A program made the translations under genes and the position numbers. Of a stretch of 45,000 bases of DNA, positions 26,112 through 34,051 are shown piece after piece. The stretch comes from Candidatus Limnocylindrales bacterium. GTDB taxonomy: Bacteria; Desulfobacterota; Binatia; UBA1149; CAITLU01. The DNA lies in contig DATNBU010000013.1 of assembly GCA_035571835.1 (NCBI GenBank), forward strand, positions 1 to 45,000. The letters are read 5' to 3'. The notes beneath the pieces are model-generated. The model saw only the letters and a program-made list of their open reading frames with translations, did not search any database and was not told the DNA's origin. How positions within the stretch are numbered: position 1 is the first letter of the stretch; every line of letters begins with the position of its first letter.

Positions 26112-26669
26112 CTAGGACGCGACGGAGGCGAGTGGGGCTGTGCTGATCTCGATGCCGAGGGCTGCTCCGGCCCGTTCGAGGTCGGCCTGAAGCGCCGCCG
26201 GCGCGCAAGATTCCGGAACACGCATGCGGATCTGCAGCGTGTAAAGTGGCGTTCCGCTCTCGGCGACGGGTTTGGCTTCGCCGCGAAGATCGGTGATCAG
26301 CACCGCATGATCGGCGAGCACGCGCGAAACTCCCGCAACGATGCCCGCCTTGTCGACGCCGACGGCCGAAAGGCTGTAATCCCCGCCTGTCCCGACGACA
26401 CCGGGGCCGTCGACGGGTCGCAGGAAAACCGTCAGGCGCCGTTCCCATTCGAGCCGTTTGGTCGCTTCGTAAAGCCGGTCCTGAAGGTCGGCCCCGCTTC
26501 CGCTGACCAGCATCAACGTTGCGAACTCGCTTCCGAGCATCGTCATGCTCGCGTCTTCGAGATTGCAGCCGCACGCGTAAACGCATTCGGAAAGATCGGC
26601 GACGATTCCCGGCCTGTCGCGGCCGATCGCCGCCATGGCAAACCATCTCTTCTGCGACATGCGCGACAT
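26112..26669 (-). CDS. GcvR-like double ACT domain protein
   Basis: A 185-residue protein made of two ACT domains, about residues 8-85 (AAIGRDRPGIVADLSECVYACGCNLEDASM) read in pieces, and 95-175 (SAVGVDKAGIVAGVSRVLADH). This layout is that of GcvR, the accessory repressor of the glycine cleavage system, and related ligand-sensing regulators without DNA-binding domain. ACT domains bind amino acids at their interface. It converges on purU, which also has an ACT domain and belongs to glycine/one-carbon metabolism, so a sensing role there is plausible but inferred. ATG at 26660 is an alternative start. Neither start has a strong ribosome site. Confidence 0.8.
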   Translation of the reverse strand: MSRMSQKRWFAMAAIGRDRPGIVADLSECVYACGCNLEDASMTMLGSEFATLMLVSGSGADLQDRLYEATKRLEWERRLTVFLRPVDGPGVVGTGGDYSLSAVGVDKAGIVAGVSRVLADHAVLITDLRGEAKPVAESGTPLYTLQIRMRVPESCAPAALQADLERAGAALGIEISTAPLASVAS

Positions 26670-26725
26670 GCTATCAGTGACGTTTCGCCGGTCCAGAGCA
26701 GCTGCTGGTGGCTCGGAGCGGTTTC

Positions 26726-27409
26726 GTGCGGCTGAGCGTCATCATTCCGGTTCGAAATGAAGAGGCGTGCATCGCCCGGACGCTCGCCGCCGCAGGGCCG
26801 GAGCTTCGCGACGGAGATGAGCTGATCGTCGCCGACGGCCGCAGTACGGACCGCACGGCCGACGTTGCAAGGGAACACGGAGCACGCGTGCTCACTTGTG
26901 AACCGGGTCGCGGACGGCAGATGAACGAAGCGGCCGAGCTTGCGAGCGGTGACGTGCTGCTGTTCGTCCATGCCGACACGGAGCTGCCCGCCGGCTATCG
27001 CGGCGACATCGAGGCGTCGCTGCGCGGCGACGACGTATGCTGGGGCCGTTTCGACATCACGTTCGATGAAGGCGGCCGGCTTCTTCGACTCATCGCATGG
27101 CTGATCTCGACGCGGTCGCGGATCTTTCGCAGCGCGACCGGCGATCAGGCGATTTTCGTTCGACGCAGCGACTTCGAAGCGGCCGGCGGGTACCGCGAAC
27201 AGCATCTGTTCGAGGATGTGGACCTGGCGCGGCGGCTTCGCCGCCGCGGACGAATGGCAATTCCACGCGGACGGGCGGTGACGTCGTCGCGGCGGTGGCG
27301 AAACCGCGGCGTCTGGGCGACGACGGCAAGGATGTGGACGCTGAAGACGCTCTACCTGTGCGGCGTCCCCGCTGGACGTCTCGGCCGCTTTTATCCGGAC
27401 GAACGCTGA
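26726..27409 (+). CDS. Glycosyltransferase family 2, TIGR04283-type
   Basis: A GT-A fold protein of 227 residues with RLSVIIPVRNEEACIARTL, VADGRSTDRTADVA, the conserved GRGRQMNEAA and LLFVHADTELP, which together mark the 'transferase 2, rSAM/selenodomain-associated' family (TIGR04283). The C-terminus has FEDVDLARRLRRRG. Members are small cytoplasmic transferases of unclear substrate, sometimes paired with a TIGR04282 partner, which is not seen here. GTG at 26726 has GGAG seven bases upstream; GTG at 26708 would add six residues without a site. Its end overlaps the end of purN on the other strand by 19 bases. Confidence 0.85.
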   Translation: MRLSVIIPVRNEEACIARTLAAAGPELRDGDELIVADGRSTDRTADVAREHGARVLTCEPGRGRQMNEAAELASGDVLLFVHADTELPAGYRGDIEASLRGDDVCWGRFDITFDEGGRLLRLIAWLISTRSRIFRSATGDQAIFVRRSDFEAAGGYREQHLFEDVDLARRLRRRGRMAIPRGRAVTSSRRWRNRGVWATTARMWTLKTLYLCGVPAGRLGRFYPDER

Positions 27410-28065
27410 GCGCCGATCGGCGGGCTCACGAAACACTCCGTGCCGACGGCTGCGCGTCCGCGCACGCGCACGAAGCGCCCGTCGATCGTGACCCGCCCCT
27501 CCGCAATCAGGCGCAGGGCTTCCGGATAGATCCGGTGCTCGAGCGCAAGGATCCGCTGCCGGATCGTCTCCGCATCTTCCCCGGGAACGACCGGCACGGC
27601 GCCCTGCAGGATGATCGGTCCGTGATCGACGTCCTCGTCGACGAAGTGGACGGTGGCCCCGGCGATCGTCACGCCATGCTCGGCCGCCTGGGCCTGCGCG
27701 TTCGAGCCGCGAAATGCCGGCAGCAGCGCCGGGTGAATGTTGACGATGCGCTGCGGAAAGCGACCGAGCAGCGCCCCGGTGATCAGGCGGTCGAATCCGG
27801 CCATCACGACCAGTCCGACGCCTGCCGTTTCGAGCGTACTGGCAACGTCCGTGTCGAACAACTCTCGCGTGGCATACGCGCGATGTTCGACGACGCGGAC
27901 CGGAATACCTCTGGCTTTGGCTTTGGCGATCACCGGAGCGGCAGGGCGGTTGCAGACGAGCACCGCGATGCGCGCCGGAATCTCGCCGGAAGCGACGGCG
28001 GCAGCGATCGAATCGAAGTTGGTTCCGCTGCCAGAGGCCAGGATGCCGATCGAGAGCAGCTCCAT
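27391..28065 (-). CDS. purN: Phosphoribosylglycinamide formyltransferase
   Basis: Third step of purine synthesis: transfers formyl from 10-formyl-THF to GAR. The protein of 224 residues has GSGTNF (12-17) for phosphate binding and the catalytic set Asn109, His111 and Asp147 (VNIHPALLP, DEDVDHGP), matching E. coli Asn106/His108/Asp144. The last 25 residues extend past the usual end. The gene lies 11 bases downstream of purM, the next enzyme, a standard purMN operon. PurU nearby competes for the same cofactor. Confidence 0.94.
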   Translation of the reverse strand: MELLSIGILASGSGTNFDSIAAAVASGEIPARIAVLVCNRPAAPVIAKAKARGIPVRVVEHRAYATRELFDTDVASTLETAGVGLVVMAGFDRLITGALLGRFPQRIVNIHPALLPAFRGSNAQAQAAEHGVTIAGATVHFVDEDVDHGPIILQGAVPVVPGEDAETIRQRILALEHRIYPEALRLIAEGRVTIDGRFVRVRGRAAVGTECFVSPPIGAQRSSG

Positions 28066-28076
28066 CGTGGTCCGGA

Positions 28077-29117
28077 TCAGCCTTGCCGGTAGACGACGCG
28101 GCGCGGGCCTTTTTCGATCGTCCCGATCGGCCGTGCCGGTACGCCGCGGCGTCGCAGGAAACGGACCGTGCTGTCGGCCGCGTCCGCCCGCACAATGACG
28201 ACGTATCCGGTGCCGCAGTTGAACGTTCGATCCATCTCTTCGCGACTGATGCGGCCGCGTTCGCGAACCAGCTCGAAGATCGGGAGCACGGGCAGCGCGC
28301 GCCGGTCGATCACGGCGCGGGCAGACTTCGGAAGCACGCGCACGAGATTGCCGGCCAGCCCGCCGCCGGTGATGTGGGCCATCGCATGTACGTCGACCTT
28401 CGCGATCAGCGCGAGGATTGCCTTGACGTAGATTGCCGTGGGCGTGAGGAGCGCGTCCCCCAGCGTGGCGCCGAGCTCCGGAACGCGGCGCGTGAGCGCC
28501 TTGCGCGTGGTGGCTCCGAGCGCACGGCGCGCAAGGCTGTAGCCGTTGCTGTGCAGTCCGGTGGACTCGAGGCCGACAACGACGTCGCCGGGCCGCACGC
28601 GGCTTCCGTCGATGAGCTTTTTGCGCTCGGCGATGCCGACGCAGAATCCGGCGAGGTCATACTCGCCGGGCTTGTAGAAGCCGGGCAGCTCGGCGGTCTC
28701 GCCGCCGACCAGCGCCATGCCGGCCTGCCGGCAGCCTTCCGCGATGCCGCGTACGATGGCTTCGCCGTCGATTCCCTTGAGCGAGCCGACTGCGAAGTAA
28801 TCCAGGAAGAAGAGCGGCCGGGCGCCGGTCGTAATCAGGTCGTTGCAATTCATCGCAACCAGATCGATGCCGATGGTGTCGTGCTTTCCGGTGAGCTGGG
28901 CCACCGAGAGCTTGGTGCCGACGCCGTCGGTCGACGAAACCATGACCGGCTCGCGCATTCCCTTCGGGACGGCGAACGATGCGGCGAACGGTCCGACGCC
29001 GCTCAAAACTCCGGGGATTCGGGTCCTTGCGGCCAGACGCGCGATGCTTTCGACAAGTCGATCGGCTCGATCGATGTCGACGCCCGCGCTTCGATAGGTG
29101 AGCGCACGCCGGGACAC
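28077..29117 (-). CDS. purM: Phosphoribosylformylglycinamidine cyclo-ligase (AIR synthetase)
   Basis: Fifth step of purine synthesis: ATP-dependent closure of FGAM to AIR. The 346-residue protein has MVSSTDGVGTKLSVAQ, the glycine-rich ALVGGETAELPGFY, LESTGLHSNGYSLAR and AHITGGGLAGNLVRVLP, all family signatures in the right order, followed by FNCGTGYVVIV. Starts at GTG with AGGGG a few bases upstream. First gene of the purMN pair; 132 bases separate it from the methyltransferase upstream, with a GCGAGCGCTCGC palindrome near 29154 but no clear promoter. Confidence 0.95.
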   Translation of the reverse strand: MSRRALTYRSAGVDIDRADRLVESIARLAARTRIPGVLSGVGPFAASFAVPKGMREPVMVSSTDGVGTKLSVAQLTGKHDTIGIDLVAMNCNDLITTGARPLFFLDYFAVGSLKGIDGEAIVRGIAEGCRQAGMALVGGETAELPGFYKPGEYDLAGFCVGIAERKKLIDGSRVRPGDVVVGLESTGLHSNGYSLARRALGATTRKALTRRVPELGATLGDALLTPTAIYVKAILALIAKVDVHAMAHITGGGLAGNLVRVLPKSARAVIDRRALPVLPIFELVRERGRISREEMDRTFNCGTGYVVIVRADAADSTVRFLRRRGVPARPIGTIEKGPRRVVYRQG

Positions 29118-29249
29118 GCGTGGCCCCTAAAGGACGGGCTCCCGGATGTCAACGAGCGAGCGCTCGCAGCATCCGTGAGCGAACAGGCCGGTGTTGCGCA
29201 GATCGTGCGCGGCGCGCATTCGAGGTCGCCTGCACCGAATGCAGCACTG

Positions 29250-29807
29250 TCACGGCTTGCGGGCGAGAAAGACTCCGCGCGCGGTCGCGCCGCGCATCTC
29301 GTCGTAACGAAGCAGCTCGAAGTCGGCGAACGCGTGCGGAAGCTCCGACTCCGCGAGCAGATATTCCGTGCACGACGGTCCCTCGGCATTCCTGGTTCCC
29401 TGGTCAAGGAACGTATCGATCAGGAGAAGGCCGCCGGGTCGCAGACCATCACGGAGACTCGGAAAGATCCGGCGCTCGAGAAAATCGACCTGGACGATCA
29501 GATCGAATACGGCCGCCGCGAACGGCCATGCATCGATGTCGGCCTGCAGTGCGAGTGTGCGCGCCGTGCTCCCGGACGGAAGCGACGCACGGGCGTGCGC
29601 GAGGGCCGTCATCGAGATGTCCATCGCGACCACGTGATAGCCTGCTTCGCAAAGCGGTGCGACGTGTCGACCCTGTCCGCACGCGAGGTCGAGCGCGATC
29701 GCATCGGCGCGCGGTGCGCGCGGCAACGCACGCACCGACTCGCGCGGCGTCAGCTTGCTCGCACCGAGATGGCGCCCCTCCCAGCGCTTTCTGTCCTCGC
29801 TCGACAT
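29250..29807 (-). CDS. Class I SAM-dependent methyltransferase
   Basis: A 185-residue single-domain methyltransferase of the Methyltransf_11/25 or TehB-like kind. DLACGQGRH (40-48) is the SAM-binding motif I, VVAMDISMTALAHAR is motif II with the ribose-binding Asp, DLIVQVDFLERR is the motif IV area, and LRPGGLLLIDTF is motif VI. The substrate cannot be told. Its first 58 bases overlap the end of comF on the same strand, an unusually long overlap that suggests coupling, or that ComF has a longer tail than normal. Confidence 0.85.
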   Translation of the reverse strand: MSSEDRKRWEGRHLGASKLTPRESVRALPRAPRADAIALDLACGQGRHVAPLCEAGYHVVAMDISMTALAHARASLPSGSTARTLALQADIDAWPFAAAVFDLIVQVDFLERRIFPSLRDGLRPGGLLLIDTFLDQGTRNAEGPSCTEYLLAESELPHAFADFELLRYDEMRGATARGVFLARKP

Positions 29808-30526
29808 CGGTTCAGGATTTCCTCATCGGCACAGGCGAGCACGGCGCATCGCACCCGGTCCGCGCCGCCGATCCAGAGCGCAGTTGCTGCGGCGCGCAGC
29901 GTCGCGCCGGTCGTTATGACATCGTCGACGAGCACCACCGAATAGCCGCGGACACCGTCGGGGCCAAGCCCGAACGCGCCCTCGGCATTGGCGCGACGGG
30001 CTGCACCGCCGAGCGTCCGCTGCGCGGGGCGATCGCGCGTGCGCACGAGACTTTGCTGTGAGAGACGCGCGCGACTGCTGCGCGACAGCGCATCGGCGAG
30101 CCACGCCGCGGGGCTGAGGCCGCGTGCGCGAAGGCGCCGGACGTCCGACGGGATCGGGACGATCACCTCGGCCGGATCGATGGTGCCCGCAAGGCGCATC
30201 GCGAAAAGCGCGCCGAGGCAGCGACCCGCGTAACGGTCTCCACGATCCTTGAACCCGCGCAGCGCACGGCCGAGCGGCGACAGTGAGACAGCGGCGCCGG
30301 GCTGCCGCGACCAGTACGCGCCGACGAACTGCAGCTCGTGGAAAGCGACACGGGTGCGAAACGGCCGGTCATCGATGCCGCTGGCGGAGATACATTCGCG
30401 GCACAGCGGCGATCCGAAGAACGCGCCACACGACGGACATCGGCCGGCAGGAAGCCTCAGGTAGCGGCGCAGCACGGCGAGCCCGTTCACGCGTGGTCGA
30501 TGGCAGAGAAACCGCTGCGATCGCAA
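29750..30526 (-). CDS. comF: ComF family phosphoribosyltransferase-like protein
   Basis: A protein of up to 258 residues. An N-terminal zinc-ribbon-like segment has CPSCGAFFGSPLCREC. The GRALRGFKDRGDRYAGRCL and VIVPIPSDVRRLRARGLSPAAWLA segments are typical of ComF, and VVLVDDVITTGATLRAAA is the PRPP-binding motif. ComF/GntX proteins act in DNA uptake in competent species and in carbon or recombination roles in others. TTG at 30526 gives the longest form; GTG at 30490 would start at the family N-terminus and has no better ribosome site. The C-terminal 27 residues past CADEEIL go beyond the family core and overlap the methyltransferase start. Confidence 0.87.
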   Translation of the reverse strand: MRSQRFLCHRPRVNGLAVLRRYLRLPAGRCPSCGAFFGSPLCRECISASGIDDRPFRTRVAFHELQFVGAYWSRQPGAAVSLSPLGRALRGFKDRGDRYAGRCLGALFAMRLAGTIDPAEVIVPIPSDVRRLRARGLSPAAWLADALSRSSRARLSQQSLVRTRDRPAQRTLGGAARRANAEGAFGLGPDGVRGYSVVLVDDVITTGATLRAAATALWIGGADRVRCAVLACADEEILNRCRARTESAGRGAISVRAS

Positions 30527-30562
30527 TGACAGCCAAGGACAGTTCGTGCCGGTGGGAGCGGG

Positions 30563-31369
30563 TTAGCGGGGCTCGGCGAAAACGTCCCGTGCGAATCCGA
30601 GAATCTTTTCTGCAACCAGCTCGGGACGTTCGAGCGGCAGGTTGTGATCGCCGCCTTCGATCATCTCGAGGCGGGCGACCGACGGCATCGCGCGTTGCAG
30701 CAGCACGGATCCGCCGGGAGGCGTCATCTGGTCGGCCAGGCCCTGCAGGATGAGCACCGGACACGTCACGCGCGCAAGGGCGTCGGTGTAGTCATAGCTG
30801 CTCGCCGCGCGCGCCTGCTCCGCATAGACGCGCCGGTCCGTGCGTGCGGCGATCGCCGCATGAAAGTCGAGCACATCCGCATGCTCTCGGGCGAACTCTT
30901 CGGTAAAGCCGCGTGCACGTGCGGCAGGCGACGGCGAGATGCCGTTGGCCTCGACGCTGTCGGCGATGCGCCGCCAGTTCTGAGTGGCTTTTTCGCTCAG
31001 GCGGCTCGAGGTCGAGATCAGCACGGCGCCCGCGATCGCCGGTATCTGCCGGGTGAGCAGCTCTTCGACGAGCACGCCGCCGAGAGAATGTCCGACCGCG
31101 ACATAGCGCTCGAGCCCGACGGCTTCGGCCACGCGCGCAACGTCGTCAGCTGCGCGGGCGAGGGTGTACGCGGCGGATCCCCGTGAAGAATCGCCACAGC
31201 CGCGAAGATCGGGGGCGACGACCTTCACGTGCCGGGCAAGGAGCGGCATCAGTGCGGACCACGTCCTGCGCGATCCGCCGAGCCCGTGCACGAGCACGAC
31301 CGCCGGGCCGGAAACGGCTTCGCCTTGGCAATCCACTTCGATCTCCACATCATCGACGGCGATTCGCAT
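30563..31369 (-). CDS. Alpha/beta hydrolase
   Basis: A 268-residue cytoplasmic hydrolase with HGLGGSRRTW (oxyanion loop), the nucleophile Ser95 in VGHSLGG, Asp213 in GLADQMTPP and His242 in GGDHNLPLERPE, giving a full catalytic triad. Cap-domain helices lie at about 125-185. The pattern is that of esterases, lactonases or dienelactone-hydrolase-like enzymes; the substrate is unknown. It is divergent from the SDR gene at 31477 across 107 bases. Confidence 0.87.
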   Translation of the reverse strand: MRIAVDDVEIEVDCQGEAVSGPAVVLVHGLGGSRRTWSALMPLLARHVKVVAPDLRGCGDSSRGSAAYTLARAADDVARVAEAVGLERYVAVGHSLGGVLVEELLTRQIPAIAGAVLISTSSRLSEKATQNWRRIADSVEANGISPSPAARARGFTEEFAREHADVLDFHAAIAARTDRRVYAEQARAASSYDYTDALARVTCPVLILQGLADQMTPPGGSVLLQRAMPSVARLEMIEGGDHNLPLERPELVAEKILGFARDVFAEPR

Positions 31370-31476
31370 GCGGAAGGCCTAACGGCGAAGCCGGAGACAG
31401 TCAATGGACGTGGCAGGCGCCGCCCTCGGCAACGGGCCGATGCGCGGCAGCAGACGCTCGAACAGGAGAACCAGCG

Positions 31477-32301
31477 ATGGGATTGCTTGACGGAAAGGTG
31501 GCGATCGTAACCGGCGCCGGCCGCGGCATTGGCCGTGCGGTTGCGGAGCTGATGTCCGAGAACGGCGCATCGATCGTCGTCAACGATCTCGACGAGAAGG
31601 TCGCCCGCGAATCGGTCGATGCGATCCGCGCACACGGAGGCAAGGCCGAGGTCTGCGCGGGCTCGGTAACCGACGCCGCGCTCGCCGGCCGCCTCGTCGA
31701 AACGGCCATCGGCGCGTTCGGCACGTTCGACATCATCGTGAACAACGCCGGGTACACGCACGACGGCATGATCCACAAGATGTCGGACGAGCAGTGGCAG
31801 GCCATGCTCGACTGCCACCTCACGGCGCCGTTTCGGATCCTGCGCGAAGCGGGACGACACTGGCGGGAATGGGCCAAGGCGGAGAGCGCGAGCGGTACGC
31901 CGAAGCCGCGCAAGGTGGTCAATGTGTCTTCGACGAGCGGAGTTGCCGGCAATGCGGGACAGGTCAATTACGCCGCTGGAAAGATGGGGATCGTCGGTGT
32001 CACCAAGACACTTGCGAAGGAGTGGGGCCGGCTCGGCGTATGCGTCAACGCCGTGGCCTATGGGTTCATTGAAACCCGGCTGACGGCCGCAAAGGACCGG
32101 TCGACGAAGACCACGGTCGACGGCAACGAGATCGAGATCGGCATTCCCGAGCAGATGCGCGAAGCGGCCATTGCGCGCATTCCGCTCGGACGCCCGGGAT
32201 CGCCGCGCGAAGCGGCGGGGCCGGTGCTGTTCCTCGCGTCACCGCTGGCGGATTACGTGACGGGTCACGTCGTGCTCGTGACCGGCGGCTCGTACATGTA
32301 G
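31477..32301 (+). CDS. Short-chain dehydrogenase/reductase, FabG-like
   Basis: A 274-residue NAD(P)-dependent oxidoreductase. TGAGRGIG (12-19) binds cofactor, NNAG is at 89-92, and the catalytic residues are Ser near 152-154, Tyr165 and Lys169 (NYAAGK). GSPREAAGPVLFLASPLADYVTGHVVLVTGG ends the chain in the classical way. The insert around 130-145 (WREWAKAESASGTPKPRK) is longer than in FabG and recalls multifunctional-enzyme-type SDRs or 3-oxoacyl reductases acting on CoA substrates. AGGAG at 31464-31468 sits eight bases before the ATG. A frame extension upstream to 31183 overlaps the opposite gene and is not real. Confidence 0.88.
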   Translation: MGLLDGKVAIVTGAGRGIGRAVAELMSENGASIVVNDLDEKVARESVDAIRAHGGKAEVCAGSVTDAALAGRLVETAIGAFGTFDIIVNNAGYTHDGMIHKMSDEQWQAMLDCHLTAPFRILREAGRHWREWAKAESASGTPKPRKVVNVSSTSGVAGNAGQVNYAAGKMGIVGVTKTLAKEWGRLGVCVNAVAYGFIETRLTAAKDRSTKTTVDGNEIEIGIPEQMREAAIARIPLGRPGSPREAAGPVLFLASPLADYVTGHVVLVTGGSYM

Positions 32302-32320
32302 GGCGGCGACCCGGGACGCG

Positions 32321-32944
32321 TCAGTTTGTCGTTACGGTGGTCTGTTTCCGGATCAGGTCGGCGCGTGCGCGTCCCGATGCGGGCGGACTGCCTTCCTTGC
32401 AGGAGTCCGACGACAGTGTGGTCGTCGTGGTCGAACCTGGTGGGATCGGACTGTTCTCGAACTGAAGGTCGATGTCCGTCAGCGTGACGGTGATCTTGCC
32501 GTCGATGTCGTTGAGCTGACAATCGATGTCGTCGAGCACGGCGATCGGGTCGCCCGGATCGATCTCGCCGTCGGCCAGATTTCCGGGATTGTCGAGCAGG
32601 AAGACGACACCGAAGCTGCCCGGCTCGAGATCCGAGATCGTGAATTCGGTTTCGTTCTGGCCGATCACTGCAGCCTTCCCGACATTGTTGCCGCTCGGGT
32701 TCGGCGGACACGGACAATGGTTGTCGCCGTCGCCGTTGATGTTGTACACGAACACGACGATGTCGCGCGTCGTGACCGGGTCGATATCGTCGAGATTGCC
32801 GGTGAACGTGACCTTGGTCGGGCTGTCGTCGTCGTCGTGGCCGAACGAAATGTCGTCGCCGCCGCAGCCCGGCGCGAAGGCCACGGATGCCGCAGCCGCA
32901 GTTGCGAGAACGACCGCGGCGATATCGATCCCCCGGATCCTCAT
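32321..32944 (-). CDS. Probable lipoprotein with Asp-rich segment and poly-Thr linker
   Basis: A 207-residue exported protein of unknown function. The signal ends at APGC, an imperfect lipobox, followed by GGDDISFGHDDDDS, an acidic stretch. The middle is beta-rich (KVTFTGNLDD...RDIVVFVYNIN) with NINGDGDNHCPCPPNPSG, where D-N-D pattern residues could bind calcium, then ISDLEPGSFGVVFLLDNPGN. It ends with GSTTTTTLSSDSC, a shorter version of the poly-Thr linker in the protein at 7504. Its ATG overlaps the stop of the GT2 gene upstream (ATGA at 32941-32944), so the two are co-translated. It converges on the SDR with 19 bases between stops. Confidence 0.75.
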   Translation of the reverse strand: MRIRGIDIAAVVLATAAAASVAFAPGCGGDDISFGHDDDDSPTKVTFTGNLDDIDPVTTRDIVVFVYNINGDGDNHCPCPPNPSGNNVGKAAVIGQNETEFTISDLEPGSFGVVFLLDNPGNLADGEIDPGDPIAVLDDIDCQLNDIDGKITVTLTDIDLQFENSPIPPGSTTTTTLSSDSCKEGSPPASGRARADLIRKQTTVTTN

Positions 32945-33951
32945 GCCCGTTCCTTTGCGGCAGCAGCAGTCGGCCGCGCCTGCGTTTGCGTGATTTCCGG
33001 ATCGGTCGATCGCGCGACGATGTATCGCGGACGCTTCTTCACTTCCTCGTAGATGCGGCCGACGTATTCGCTGAGGATCCCGAGACTGAGAAGCTGCGTG
33101 CCGCTGAATACCAGCACGAGCACCACCAGCGACGTCCAGCCCGAGACCGCCGAGTTCGTGAAGAGCCGCACGGCGATCGAGTAAAACCCGTAAAGTATGC
33201 CGAGCGCTACCGTGACGACGCCGAGCACGGAGATCATGCGCAGCGGAACCGTCGAGAACGAGAACACGCCGTCGAGCGCAAAACGCAGCATGCGCGCGAA
33301 CACGTACTTGGTGCTTCCCGCGAAACGCTCGCGCGCCGCGTAGGCTACGCCTTTGCGCCGGAAGCCGAGCCACGGAACCAGCCCGCGGACGAAAACAAAT
33401 CGTTCCTCGCAGGCGAGAAGGGCATCGGCGACAACCCGGTCCAGCAGCCGGAAGTCCGCGCCGCCGGTCGGAATGTCGACGCCGGTAAGGCTGCGCAGCA
33501 GGCGATAGAACGATGCCGAAACGATTTCTTTCAGCGCGTGACCTTCGTTGCCTTCGCGGGTCGTGTAGACGACGTCGTATCCTTCCCGCCAGTGCTCGAC
33601 GAGCGTCGGAATCAGCTCGGGCGGATGCTGCAGGTCCCCGTCGAGCGAAATCACGGCGTCGCCGCGCGCACGCGACATGCCGGCAAGAAGAGCCATCTGA
33701 TGACCGAAGTTCCTGGAAAACGACAGGTAGCCTACGCGCGGGTCGCCCGCGGCGAGCTCGGCCAGTCGTTCGGCGGTGGCGTCGGTGCTTCCGTCGTCGA
33801 CGAAGACCGCTTCCCATTCGCAGTCGAGGGGATCGAGGGCATCGTGGAGCCGCCGCGCCATCTCGGCGACGCAGCCGTCCTCGTTGAAGCAGGGAACGAC
33901 GATGGAGAGCAGCGGCCGCTCGGGGCGATGTTTCTCGCGAGTCTGGAGCAT
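32941..33951 (-). CDS. Glycosyltransferase family 2, GtrB/ArnC-like polyprenyl-phosphate sugar synthase
   Basis: A 336-residue membrane-bound GT2. SIVVPCFNEDGCVAEMARRL, VDDGSTDATA (51-60) and SLDGDLQHPPE (D104 and D106) are the catalytic core. FRLLDRVVADAL and RRKGVAYAARERFAGSTKY are typical of the GtrB/ArnC/YfdH group. Two transmembrane helices near 240-265 and 275-300 anchor the protein, then a basic tail. These enzymes load a sugar onto undecaprenyl phosphate for later flipping and transfer. ATG 33951 is chosen because sequence further upstream in the frame has no family likeness. A likely partner is the GT-C protein at 35285. Confidence 0.87.
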   Translation of the reverse strand: MLQTREKHRPERPLLSIVVPCFNEDGCVAEMARRLHDALDPLDCEWEAVFVDDGSTDATAERLAELAAGDPRVGYLSFSRNFGHQMALLAGMSRARGDAVISLDGDLQHPPELIPTLVEHWREGYDVVYTTREGNEGHALKEIVSASFYRLLRSLTGVDIPTGGADFRLLDRVVADALLACEERFVFVRGLVPWLGFRRKGVAYAARERFAGSTKYVFARMLRFALDGVFSFSTVPLRMISVLGVVTVALGILYGFYSIAVRLFTNSAVSGWTSLVVLVLVFSGTQLLSLGILSEYVGRIYEEVKKRPRYIVARSTDPEITQTQARPTAAAAKERA

Positions 33952-33988
33952 CAAGGCGGCTCTCGTAAGTGGCGGCGCAGCGCGGTGT

Positions 33989-34017
33989 AGTGTAGAGACG
34001 AGGGCCCTGCATGTCGA
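33989..34017 (-). promoter_or_regulatory. Candidate promoter for the GtrB-like operon
   Basis: On the minus strand, TCGACA (34017-34012) and TACACT (33994-33989) are 17 bases apart, with five and four of six consensus bases. Transcription would begin near 33982, about 30 bases before the ATG at 33951. The divergent gene begins at 34052. Confidence 0.45.
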
Positions 34018-34051
34018 ACCAACCTGACCGGCATCGTTCGGACTTTGATCG

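Noticed and set aside
28083-29945. Plus-strand 620-residue open frame opposite purM and the methyltransferase
   Set aside because: Exact shadow of genes with intact catalytic motifs on the minus strand; no recognisable domain.
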